The notes: a model not told the origin generated them from the letters alone. DNA of 6,530 nucleotides from Candidatus Falkowbacteria bacterium HGW-Falkowbacteria-2 (GCA_002841655.1 PHAH01000049.1:1-6530), one strand, 5' to 3'. Counted from the stretch's first letter, positions 1-5,508 are shown. Numbers and translations: made by a program.

Positions 1-1206
1 ACAATTAAAGCCAGAAGCACCGAGCTTGTAATTAGGGACTACCCCGGATTCTCAAAAGTGATAATCGAGCCTGGTGACAGCTTAGCGATGAATGGTTCCT
101 GGATACACAATCAAACAGGCACACAAATCTCAACGGCTGTAGAAAAATTCTCCTTCAGAGAAATATTTCTCGAAACCGTTAAGCTAAACCAAAGCAGGTT
201 CGAAAATGTCAACAGAATTAGGCCCGGTGACACAATTTTCCTTCCCCCTTTATATAAAGGTGGCTACCCTTCTTACTTAATCGCTCAGAGAGTTGATCTA
301 TTAAATAGACAAGCCGAAGGCGTTAAAAGACTTAATAAACACGATTGCATTTGGAGAATTTGTGAACGCTACCACGCTGGAGAACTCAAAACCACACCAA
401 TTGAAGTGACGATTACCCCTGCTCTACCTGTGGAAACAACCGAAGTGGCTGAATCGAAAAACCTTGACTGGCTAATATGGTTACTGGGAATCCTGCTATT
501 TGCGAGTATTCTTTACTCAATAATGAAGTACAGGAGAGATCTGAATCGTGATCCTGAAAACTTTCCACCAGTAATTCCTGGAGGGTTGAGCAACAATGAT
601 CAAGCCGCGGTGAACCAAATTCAACAACGCCTTCCCGAAGGAAGCAGAGTTACCAGACTTGAACGCGGAACCATAAGAAGACTTCATGGTCCAAGAAAAG
701 TCTTAACTACCATGCACTTTGGTGATGGACAGCGTCCTGCTTATATCAAGCCAGGCGAAAAAGTCGTTCGCGTTACCATTCAAGGCAGAAACGGACAAAC
801 ATCAGTTCAGTACTGGAGAAGTCATTGTGGCAACTCGTTCTCAATCATTGCCAGGGACAATTTCATACTTCCTGATGGTTGGGAATTTCTCATCGACAGC
901 ACCCTGACCCCTCAGGCCACTGAAGCCGCCGCTAATGGTAGCGAAGCACCTGTTGCTCAAAACGAAAACGCTGAAGCCAATGCTCCCGCTCTCACGAAAC
1001 CTGAAGCAGCTAAGCCTCAAAGCAACGGTCATGCAGTAACAGACCAAGCTAACCCTAACGGTGAAGCAAAAATCCGGGAATGGAAAAAATTCGCTGAAAT
1101 GTTCCCAAAAGAGAACATTGCGAGAGTTGAATTCTCAGAAAATCCTTTCTCAGTTGACTTTGCGATCACCTATCACAAAAACAAAAAAGAGAAAACAAAC
1201 GCTTAA
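1..1206 (+). CDS. LysM-like, single-pass membrane protein of unknown function (5' end outside window)
   Basis: The frame is open from base 1, so the GTG at 58 is probably internal and the N-terminus is missing; 401 residues are visible. Visible residues ~19-82 resemble a LysM fold (peptidoglycan or glycan binding): an EPGDSL start, a helix ending in KLNQ, and a closing NRIRPGDTIFLP. It is longer than a normal ~45-residue LysM, with an insert in the middle. A Thr/Pro/Glu-rich stretch leads to one hydrophobic helix at ~156-174, followed at once by KYRRD; the positive-inside rule puts the LysM-like part outside and the rest in the cytoplasm. The cytoplasmic part holds a globular, unrecognised domain (~190-300), an Ala/Glu/Pro/Asn-rich linker (~303-350) and a lysine-rich tail. 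I infer a wall-anchoring or envelope-sensing role. The membrane topology is well supported, the LysM assignment moderately, and the function is unknown. A terminator follows directly. Confidence 0.8.
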   Translation, partial: TIKARSTELVIRDYPGFSKVIIEPGDSLAMNGSWIHNQTGTQISTAVEKFSFREIFLETVKLNQSRFENVNRIRPGDTIFLPPLYKGGYPSYLIAQRVDLLNRQAEGVKRLNKHDCIWRICERYHAGELKTTPIEVTITPALPVETTEVAESKNLDWLIWLLGILLFASILYSIMKYRRDLNRDPENFPPVIPGGLSNNDQAAVNQIQQRLPEGSRVTRLERGTIRRLHGPRKVLTTMHFGDGQRPAYIKPGEKVVRVTIQGRNGQTSVQYWRSHCGNSFSIIARDNFILPDGWEFLIDSTLTPQATEAAANGSEAPVAQNENAEANAPALTKPEAAKPQSNGHAVTDQANPNGEAKIREWKKFAEMFPKENIARVEFSENPFSVDFAITYHKNKKEKTNA

Positions 1207-1223
1207 ATAAGCAAACGATTGCC

Positions 1224-1263
1224 GAGCCAGTAACATACTTCGTATGATACTGGCTCTTTTTTT
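1224..1263 (+). terminator. Rho-independent terminator of the LysM-like gene
   Basis: A 33-nt inverted repeat (1224-1256) has arms starting GAGCCAGTA and ending TACTGGCTC, with one A-A mismatch and a TTC loop closed by CATAC/GTATG. Seven T follow (1257-1263). It lies 17 nt after the stop codon. The minus-strand side lacks a T tract, so it probably acts mainly in the plus direction. Confidence 0.9.
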
Positions 1264-1273
1264 ATTCTCAATT

Positions 1274-1465
1274 TCATTTTTTATTTATTTTATATTTGTT
1301 TTGCAAGTACTCCAGCTCTTTTACTTTTTGTTCCAGAAATGATTTACCTTCTTCATTGGTAAATAGATCTTGTCTCAATAAATCTAGTGTGGTTGCTAAG
1401 GTACCAAAATAATCGCCCGATTCTAAATGAAATTGTAGTGATTTATGATTCATAAGTGTACTCAT
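1274..1465 (-). CDS. Small hypothetical protein, 63 residues
   Basis: I do not recognise the family with certainty. The product is soluble and probably all helical: an N-terminal segment (HKSLQFHLESGDY) leads into a helix around TLATTLDLLRQDL, then a second charged helix with Glu/Lys heptad-like spacing (~40-58) and a basic Lys-rich end. The sequence looks like a real small protein rather than a chance frame, with alternating hydrophobic residues and no low-complexity bias, although the surrounding DNA is very AT-rich. Two starts are possible, ATG at 1465 and ATG at 1453; neither has a Shine-Dalgarno sequence, so the longer form is given. It converges on the LysM-like gene, and a possible extended -10 promoter lies 42 nt upstream. 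No separate terminator was seen for it. Confidence 0.6.
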   Translation of the reverse strand: MSTLMNHKSLQFHLESGDYFGTLATTLDLLRQDLFTNEEGKSFLEQKVKELEYLQNKYKINKK

Positions 1466-1506
1466 ATTTAAAAAATTAATAAATCGTTTTTAAAAAATAG
1501 TTGCAA

Positions 1507-1515
1507 ATAATACCA
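1507..1515 (-). promoter_or_regulatory. Possible extended -10 promoter for the 63-residue ORF
   Basis: On the minus strand this reads TGGTATTAT, an extended -10 element (TGn plus a -10 with one mismatch), without a convincing -35. It predicts a start near 1500 and a leader of about 35 nt. The element sits inside a small inverted repeat, TGCAA at 1502-1506 and TTGCA at 1516-1520, which could be an operator or chance in AT-rich DNA. Confidence 0.3.
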
Positions 1516-1546
1516 TTGCACAAAATACAGGCTTATGGGGTACCGA

Positions 1547-1575
1547 AAATATCATAACAAATAGGCCATGAAGAC
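1547..1575. repeat. Dispersed 29-nt repeat, copy A
   Basis: This matches bases 4469-4497 in the same orientation at 25 of 29 positions by hand alignment; the core includes ATCATA, CAAATAG and ATGAAGAC. It lies in non-coding DNA between the terminator of the Wzy-like gene and the small ORF. Its ATG opens only a 13-codon frame, and the copy-B ATG only four codons, so it is not a conserved coding start. Confidence 0.5.
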
Positions 1576-1593
1576 TCGTGAAGAAGAAGGTGA

Positions 1594-1611
1594 ATTCAAC
1601 CCTTGTTGAAT
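1594..1611. other. Small perfect hairpin of unknown role
   Basis: ATTCAAC at 1594-1600 pairs perfectly with GTTGAAT at 1605-1611 across a CCTT loop. It lies between repeat copy A and the terminator at 1617-1641. It has no T tract on either strand, so it is not a terminator by itself. It may be chance, or part of an untranslated RNA or a DNA site. Confidence 0.35.
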
Positions 1612-1616
1612 ATATC

Positions 1617-1641
1617 AAAAAACGCCCGTAAACACGGGCGT
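1617..1641 (-). terminator. Rho-independent terminator of the Wzy-TPR gene
   Basis: ACGCCCGT (1622-1629) and ACGGGCGT (1634-1641) form a perfect 8-bp GC-rich stem with a 4-nt loop. On the minus strand the stem is followed by a run of T (complement of 1617-1621). It lies about 30 nt after the stop of the 742-residue gene and ends that transcript. Confidence 0.9.
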
Positions 1642-1671
1642 GTCTGGAATATTATTCAATTGATTTTTTTT

Positions 1672-3900
1672 CTATAATTCTGGAGCGAAATTACTTTCTA
1701 TCTGTTCAATGAAACCTTCGACCGCTGGACGAAGAGAGGGGTCAATTTCGGCAGCCTTTATCGCTGCCGCCAAAGCTTCTTCCAAGTTCCCTGCCTTCAA
1801 CTCAGCCTGAGCGAGATTAGCAAAGAGCAAGGCATCCTGGCTTTGCAGCGACAAGGCGCGATATAACAAGAGCAGACGCGCTTCATCCCCCGCCTCAAAA
1901 TAGCGCTTAGAAAATTCTTTTAGCACAGTTGGCATCAAACTCTTGCCGCCACCATCCAAACAACTATCAACATAGGGCTCAGCTTTTTCAACTTGTTCAG
2001 AAATGAAATAATAGTTTGCCAACTGACAGGTGCTTTCAATATAACTCGGATTCAAATCGCGGGCATAAACAAAAGCTTCTTCAGCGCCCTCAATGTCGCC
2101 ACGGCTAATTAATATTTGTCCTTTAACGAAATAGACAGGTACACGACGGGGGCTGGAAGCAATGGCGCGATCTATCGCCGCTATCGCCTTGTCGGAATAG
2201 ACCGCAAAGAGAGAGGGTTGATTAGTATAATAGCGGGAGATGATGTCATAGACCTGCGCCGCTTGCATCTGCGTTAAACTGTCAGCGGGATTATAGGCTA
2301 CATTTTTTTCGAGTTCGGTCTCAACGAAATCAATACTTTCTTTCAAATTATCCTCGGAAAATCGCTGGAAGATGCTGGGGTTGCTAATCACAATATTAAC
2401 CAGCGTTGTTCTAGCGTCACGGATAAGAGGAGTATCCATCGCCAAAGCTTCGCGATATGACTCTAAACCAAGATTATATTGCCCAGTAGCGACATAGGAA
2501 TAAGCCTCGATGACGCGAGTCAACATATTCATGGAACGGACATTGTAGCTAAAAACAATGATGAGCATTAAGATCCCAGCCATCACTAGACCTATATATT
2601 CTTTGGTATCAGAAATTGACGGAGCACTAGGTATGGGCTCGGTTTCAGTTTCAGGACGAGTGATGAATATGAGATAGGCGAGTGAAATCATCAAGCCCAT
2701 GTAGGTCGGCAAAGAATCGAATACTGCCAGATTCTGAATGAAGTAGGCAGCAAGCAAGGCCGCCATCACCAATAATTCGCGCATCGCTGTTCCCTCTGCC
2801 CCCGGTTGCACCCTAAAGCCATGTCGTTTCACTGCCCTAAACCAGGCCATTGCGGCCGCAATGAAGATGCTTAAATAGGCAAACAAGCCAACCAGACCTG
2901 TAGTAGAAACAATATCGATGAGATTATTATGAGCGCGGTCGAAATAAGTTTCAGTAGTCGAATAATTAAAGAATTCAGGATTAAACTGTCGATCAAAGAT
3001 AAGTGCATAATTACCGAAACCAGTCCCTAAAATCGGATGATCCGGAAAATCACGGAAAGCTCCCTCCCAAGAAAGCCAGCGTGTCTGGAAGGTTGATTTA
3101 TTCACACTCAAATCTTTCAAAAAGGGATTCTCCTTAAACCAAGGTTGATTATACTGTGAAAACAAAGCAACAACCGCAATGACGGCAACCGAAAAAACAA
3201 TCAGCGCAATTTGACGGAGACGACGGCGGTGAGCAAAGAGTCCGAGCAGGAAAATAAGTAAGAGCACGCTTACGCCGAGCCCAATTATTGCCCCCGAGGT
3301 GTCAGCTCGGAAAAAAGCGATGAGCATCAAGATAATAGTGATATAAAAAGGCCATTGCTTTCTTAAAGCGGTACGAAAACACAGAAGCACGGCGAAATAG
3401 ATATTAAAAAGCATATAACCGCTCACATAAGCGGTATTGCCAATGGTGCCGATGCGCTCACTCGTTAAAATAATGAAAGCTTCAATAGTGGCAACCGCCA
3501 CCGAGGCGGATAATAGCAAATACCAGTCTTCCCGATTACGAAAAGCGGTAATAATGTAGAGATAAAAGAGGAAGAAGTGCAAGATATGGAAAAAGCCGAG
3601 CAAGCGTTCAACATCTCCCCAAAAACTTAGATTAAAATCAACGCCAGTAAAACTGGTTAATAAAATTGCCCCGAGAAAGGCGGCTAATCCCCAAGTTACA
3701 TATGACTTAAATGGGCGGAAGGCAGGAAACTTCCAGATAAGCACTAACCAAAATGGTAACAGTAGCTCCATCAAAATATTGAAGCTTAGTTGCTTTGAGG
3801 AGATATACGGGAAAAGAAGATTACTGAACACCAAAAATATCACCCCTAAAGACAAGAAAATACCAATTTGCAAGATGCGCTGATAAGTATTCGCAGACAT
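1672..3900 (-). CDS. Wzy/WaaL-type O-antigen polymerase/ligase family membrane protein with C-terminal TPR domain
   Basis: 742 residues. About 12 to 13 hydrophobic helices fill residues 11-247 and 329-451. Between them is a large loop (~248-328) with the family signature: Arg274 (TRWLSWEG), HPILGTGFGNY (288-298) and DRAHNN (321-326), where His324 corresponds to the conserved histidine of this superfamily. GTIGNTAYVSGYM (151-163) resembles the family's GNPN motif. The tail (459-740) holds several TPR-like helical pairs, clearest at ~588-620 and ~691-724. Known members join or transfer lipid-linked (undecaprenyl) glycans at the outer face of the membrane: O-antigen ligases, polymerases and protein O-oligosaccharyltransferases. 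If the host is a CPR bacterium without LPS, glycan polymerisation or surface-protein glycosylation is more likely than LPS ligation (inference). The start is ATG at 3900 with no Shine-Dalgarno; a good promoter lies just upstream, so it is transcribed alone. Confidence 0.9.
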   Translation of the reverse strand: MSANTYQRILQIGIFLSLGVIFLVFSNLLFPYISSKQLSFNILMELLLPFWLVLIWKFPAFRPFKSYVTWGLAAFLGAILLTSFTGVDFNLSFWGDVERLLGFFHILHFFLFYLYIITAFRNREDWYLLLSASVAVATIEAFIILTSERIGTIGNTAYVSGYMLFNIYFAVLLCFRTALRKQWPFYITIILMLIAFFRADTSGAIIGLGVSVLLLIFLLGLFAHRRRLRQIALIVFSVAVIAVVALFSQYNQPWFKENPFLKDLSVNKSTFQTRWLSWEGAFRDFPDHPILGTGFGNYALIFDRQFNPEFFNYSTTETYFDRAHNNLIDIVSTTGLVGLFAYLSIFIAAAMAWFRAVKRHGFRVQPGAEGTAMRELLVMAALLAAYFIQNLAVFDSLPTYMGLMISLAYLIFITRPETETEPIPSAPSISDTKEYIGLVMAGILMLIIVFSYNVRSMNMLTRVIEAYSYVATGQYNLGLESYREALAMDTPLIRDARTTLVNIVISNPSIFQRFSEDNLKESIDFVETELEKNVAYNPADSLTQMQAAQVYDIISRYYTNQPSLFAVYSDKAIAAIDRAIASSPRRVPVYFVKGQILISRGDIEGAEEAFVYARDLNPSYIESTCQLANYYFISEQVEKAEPYVDSCLDGGGKSLMPTVLKEFSKRYFEAGDEARLLLLYRALSLQSQDALLFANLAQAELKAGNLEEALAAAIKAAEIDPSLRPAVEGFIEQIESNFAPEL

Positions 3901-3935
3901 AGAATTCTAAATATTTAATTAAAATCGCTAAGATT

Positions 3936-3964
3936 ATTATATAATATAACGAAAAAGATAACAA
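3936..3964 (-). promoter_or_regulatory. Sigma70-type promoter of the Wzy-TPR gene
   Basis: On the minus strand, -35 TTGTTA (3959-3964), a 17-nt spacer and a perfect -10 TATAAT (3936-3941). The predicted start near 3929 leaves a leader of about 28 nt. It lies within a few bases of the upstream gene's stop. A weak AT-rich hairpin (3955-3968) overlaps the -35 region and might weakly terminate the upstream gene. Confidence 0.7.
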
Positions 3965-3967
3965 TCT

Positions 3968-4357
3968 TCAGTGGACGCTCACCTCCTTCTGGATAGTCTC
4001 AAATAGAGCCCTATCCAATGTGCCAATTTTACGAATAAATCGCTTAGTACTTATAACTCTAATTTGAGAAACTAAAACCGAGCTAATTCTTCCCTTGTAT
4101 TCAATTTTGAAATAATATCGATTAGTTTTAAACTTGCTGGATAGCGGAACAACAAGCGCTAAATGGTTGCTGTATCTCCTTAGTACTAGCACGGGTCTTT
4201 CAAACAAAGAGTTTTTACCATTTTCTTCGTGTCCAATATTCATTCCGATGCTTGCCCACCAGATTTCTTTCTTTATCACATACACATTTCTAAAAGCATG
4301 GTCCATTCGGACTTTCAACAAACTCCAATTGATTATTTTTGAGATTTTGTCTGTCAT
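3968..4357 (-). CDS. Orphan PemK/MazF-like family protein
   Basis: 129 residues with the PemK/MazF (endoribonuclease toxin) pattern: KKEIWWASIGMNIG (29-42, the family's GEIWW..LG start), RPVLVLRR (54-61), VVPLSSK (69-75) and the closing strand and helix around VSQIRVISTKRFIRKIG (96-112). Arg54 matches the conserved arginine; the usual Thr of the PLTSK motif is Ser73, a conservative change. The ~28-residue N-terminal extension (INWSLLKVRMDHAF) is absent from classic MazF and typical, to my knowledge, of a solitary CPR-type subfamily. No antitoxin gene lies on either side: upstream is a divergent small-RNA-like unit, downstream the Wzy-like gene. Family members cut RNA; whether this one is an active toxin or a domesticated nuclease cannot be told from sequence. 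The start ATG at 4357 has no Shine-Dalgarno. Confidence 0.8.
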   Translation of the reverse strand: MTDKISKIINWSLLKVRMDHAFRNVYVIKKEIWWASIGMNIGHEENGKNSLFERPVLVLRRYSNHLALVVPLSSKFKTNRYYFKIEYKGRISSVLVSQIRVISTKRFIRKIGTLDRALFETIQKEVSVH

Positions 4358-4365
4358 AATACGTC

Positions 4366-4393
4366 TTGCTTAATATGTATAATCTGCTATAAT
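4366..4393 (+). promoter_or_regulatory. Strong extended -10 promoter driving a short RNA
   Basis: -35 TTGCTT (4366-4371), a 16-nt spacer and a perfect -10 TATAAT (4388-4393), with TGC at 4385-4387 giving a full extended -10 element. The predicted start is near 4400. The only thing it can transcribe before a terminator at ~4462 is an RNA of about 60 nt. Confidence 0.75.
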
Positions 4394-4403
4394 ATACTCA
4401 CAA
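4376..4403 (-). promoter_or_regulatory. Possible promoter of the PemK/MazF-like gene, overlapping the opposing promoter
   Basis: On the minus strand, TTGTGA (4398-4403), a 16-nt spacer and TATACA (4376-4381), each matching consensus at 4 of 6 positions. It would start near 4369, leaving a leader of about a dozen bases. It occupies almost the same DNA as the stronger plus-strand promoter, so the two could not be bound at once. This is a weak call made from consensus alone. Confidence 0.35.
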
Positions 4404-4463
4404 TACCTAGAGATCTCACGATCTCCTAGGCTCCGAGGACTCCCGCAAGGGAGTCCGTTTTTA
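4400..4463 (+). ncRNA. Candidate small RNA, ~64 nt, two hairpins
   Basis: A near-consensus promoter is followed by two adjacent hairpins and a T tract with no credible reading frame. Hairpin 1 (4406-4430) pairs CCTAG+AGATC with GATCT+CTAGG around a TCAC loop, with one bulged C at 4425. Hairpin 2 (4437-4456) is the terminator, an 8-bp stem capped by a GCAA (GNRA) tetraloop. Only about six bases precede hairpin 1 and six (4431-4436) separate the two, so little sequence is free to pair with a target; a protein-binding, decoy or toxin-linked role is as likely as antisense pairing. I do not recognise it as 6S, SRP, tmRNA, RNase P or a riboswitch. It diverges from the PemK/MazF-like gene. An alternative is an attenuated leader of the Nudix gene, but that gene has its own promoter downstream. 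Confidence 0.55.
4437..4462 (+). terminator. Rho-independent terminator of the candidate small RNA
   Basis: GGACTCCC (4437-4444) and GGGAGTCC (4449-4456) form a perfect stem with a GCAA tetraloop, followed by G and five T (4458-4462). The same stem sequence is reused in the Nudix gene terminator at 5061. Confidence 0.9.
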
Positions 4464-4468
4464 TTCTC

Positions 4469-4497
4469 AAACATCATAGCAAATAGCCAATGAAGAC
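4469..4497. repeat. Dispersed 29-nt repeat, copy B
   Basis: The partner of copy A at 1547-1575, same orientation, 25 of 29 identical. It begins seven bases after the T tract of the small-RNA terminator, in the non-coding stretch before the Nudix promoter. The rest of 4498-4550 shows no gene or clear structure. Confidence 0.5.
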
Positions 4498-4550
4498 ACC
4501 TTAAATTATAGTTAAAAAACCTGCCTGCCTTCACTCATAAAGGAACATAA

Positions 4551-4579
4551 TTGTAATCGTTAATGCCTAGTAGTATAAT
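4551..4579 (+). promoter_or_regulatory. Sigma70-type promoter of the Nudix gene
   Basis: -35 TTGTAA (4551-4556), a 17-nt spacer and a perfect -10 TATAAT (4574-4579). The predicted start near 4586 leaves only about 15 nt before the ATG at 4601, too short and without the sequence for a normal Shine-Dalgarno. Confidence 0.7.
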
Positions 4580-4600
4580 TAGCTTTATATAAATATTCGT

Positions 4601-5032
4601 ATGCTTATGATAAACAAAGAAGATGGCATCAGGGGTTTAGCCATTGCCTTCATTAGAAAAGAAGGAAAAATTCTCCTATCCCCCGGCTTTGATAAGTCCA
4701 AAAATGAACATTTCTATCGCCCTATTGGTGGAGGGATAAATTTCGGCGAAACCTCCCAGGAAGCCCTGAAGCGAGAGTTTAAAGAAGAAATTGATGCTGA
4801 CATCACCGACTGCCAACTTATCACTGTTATTGAAAACATATTTACCTACGAAGAAAAACCCTGGCACGAACTTTGCTTCATCTACGAAGCTAAATTTGCG
4901 GATGAGAATCTATACCAGACAGAAAAATTCAAAATCCTAGACAGTGCTGACGGAGAAGCAATCTGGGTGGATACAGGTGATCTTAAATCTGCAATTGTTT
5001 ATCCAGCCGGAATTATCAATTATCTCGATTAG
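4601..5032 (+). CDS. Nudix hydrolase
   Basis: 143 residues, a standard single Nudix domain. The Nudix box is complete at residues 44-66: Gly44, Glu50, then Arg58-Glu59 and Glu62-Glu63, the acidic residues that hold the catalytic Mg2+. The only deviation is Asp65 where the consensus has Gly. RPIGGGINFGE (40-50) is the typical lead-in. The family cleaves a nucleoside diphosphate linked to another group (oxidised dNTPs, ADP-ribose, nucleotide sugars, capped RNA); the substrate cannot be read from this sequence. It is predicted cytosolic, with no signal or membrane helix. ATG at 4601 was chosen because it follows the promoter at the right distance; a second ATG at 4607 is possible. It is flanked by its own promoter and terminator, so it is monocistronic and not functionally tied to its neighbours. 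Confidence 0.93.
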   Translation: MLMINKEDGIRGLAIAFIRKEGKILLSPGFDKSKNEHFYRPIGGGINFGETSQEALKREFKEEIDADITDCQLITVIENIFTYEEKPWHELCFIYEAKFADENLYQTEKFKILDSADGEAIWVDTGDLKSAIVYPAGIINYLD

Positions 5033-5060
5033 CCAGCCCTAAATCATTTATTATCACCAA

Positions 5061-5084
5061 GGACTCCCATTAGGGAGTTCTTTT
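5061..5084 (+). terminator. Rho-independent terminator of the Nudix gene
   Basis: GGACTCCC (5061-5068) pairs with GGGAGTTC (5073-5080), including one G-T pair, around an ATTA loop, followed by TTTT then ATTT. It lies 28 nt after the stop codon. Confidence 0.85.
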
Positions 5085-5095
5085 ATTTCGAATAC

Positions 5096-5127
5096 AAAAA
5101 AAACCTGCAGTTTTTAAGCTGCAGGTT
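5096..5127 (-). terminator. Rho-independent terminator of the pyrophosphatase operon
   Basis: AACCTGCAG (5102-5110) and CTGCAGGTT (5119-5127) form a perfect 9-bp stem with an 8-nt loop; on the minus strand it runs into eight T (complement of 5096-5103). It lies six bases after the stop of the 120-residue gene. Together with the terminator at 5061 it separates two convergent units. Confidence 0.9.
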
Positions 5128-5133
5128 AGAGGG

Positions 5134-5496
5134 TTAGTTTGAAGATACGACTTCACTGTCGAGAAACCGGTGCCAGGTAAGAATGGCTCCGAGCACAATA
5201 ACCGTGGTAATTAAGGCCGACCAAGTTATAAAATCGGCAACAGTAAGGAACGTAAGAACGATGAGGGCAATTCCGGTCACAGTGGAGCGGAATACAAAAC
5301 GGGTTGAGGCAACAGCGCAACAGATTAAAGCCGAAATAAGAATTATAACGGGAGCAATCTGAGCACAATGCAGAAGACCACAAACAAAGAGCGCGGCGAT
5401 ACTAATAACGCCCAGAATAACAATTCTTTCGTCGGGATTCTCTGTAGCCACAAAACCGATTATGCCAAATACAAATAAGAACAGAAATACTTCCAT
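5134..5496 (-). CDS. Small polytopic membrane protein of unknown function
   Basis: 120 residues, almost entirely hydrophobic, with four or five predicted membrane helices (~2-17, 25-43, 46-63, 73-87, 92-107), a short charged loop NPDER (20-24) and a polar C-terminal end. Four cysteines cluster at 39, 44, 59 and 60, unusual for a protein this size. I do not recognise the family. It begins only 12 nt after the stop of the membrane-bound pyrophosphatase on the same strand and ends at their shared terminator, so the two are almost certainly co-transcribed and perhaps translationally coupled. No Shine-Dalgarno precedes the ATG. A role as an accessory to the pump is a guess from position only. Overlapping frames in this region lack its consistent hydrophobic pattern and are shadows. 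Confidence 0.75.
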   Translation of the reverse strand: MEVFLFLFVFGIIGFVATENPDERIVILGVISIAALFVCGLLHCAQIAPVIILISALICCAVASTRFVFRSTVTGIALIVLTFLTVADFITWSALITTVIVLGAILTWHRFLDSEVVSSN

Positions 5497-5508
5497 GATA
5501 CCGGGGTT

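Noticed and set aside
58..60. GTG as the start codon of the LysM-like gene
   Set aside because: The frame is open to base 1 and the upstream residues fit the same domain, so the true start lies outside the window.
719..1047. Short ORFs on both strands inside the LysM-like gene
   Set aside because: They overlap the long coding frame, have no recognisable domain and no start signals.
1594..1611. Hairpin as a second terminator
   Set aside because: No T tract follows it on either strand, and a good terminator lies next to it.
4134..4373. 79-residue plus-strand ORF opposite the PemK/MazF-like gene
   Set aside because: It is antisense to a recognised protein, and its sequence shows only hydrophobic residues expected from the reverse frame.
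1547..4497. The two 29-nt repeats as CRISPR repeats or transposon ends
   Set aside because: Only two copies ~2.9 kb apart, direct not inverted, with no regular spacers, no transposase and no target duplications seen.
4563..4592. Ten-codon frame with a distant AAAGGA upstream
   Set aside because: It is too short, the purine-rich site is too far from the ATG, and it lies over the Nudix promoter -10.
4676..4867. 63-residue minus-strand ORF inside the Nudix gene
   Set aside because: It is a shadow of the conserved Nudix frame, with no family features.
5153..5383. 76-residue ORF within the small membrane protein gene
   Set aside because: It is an overlapping frame on the same strand, rich in Cys and Arg as out-of-frame translations often are; the 120-residue frame has a coherent helix pattern and operon spacing.
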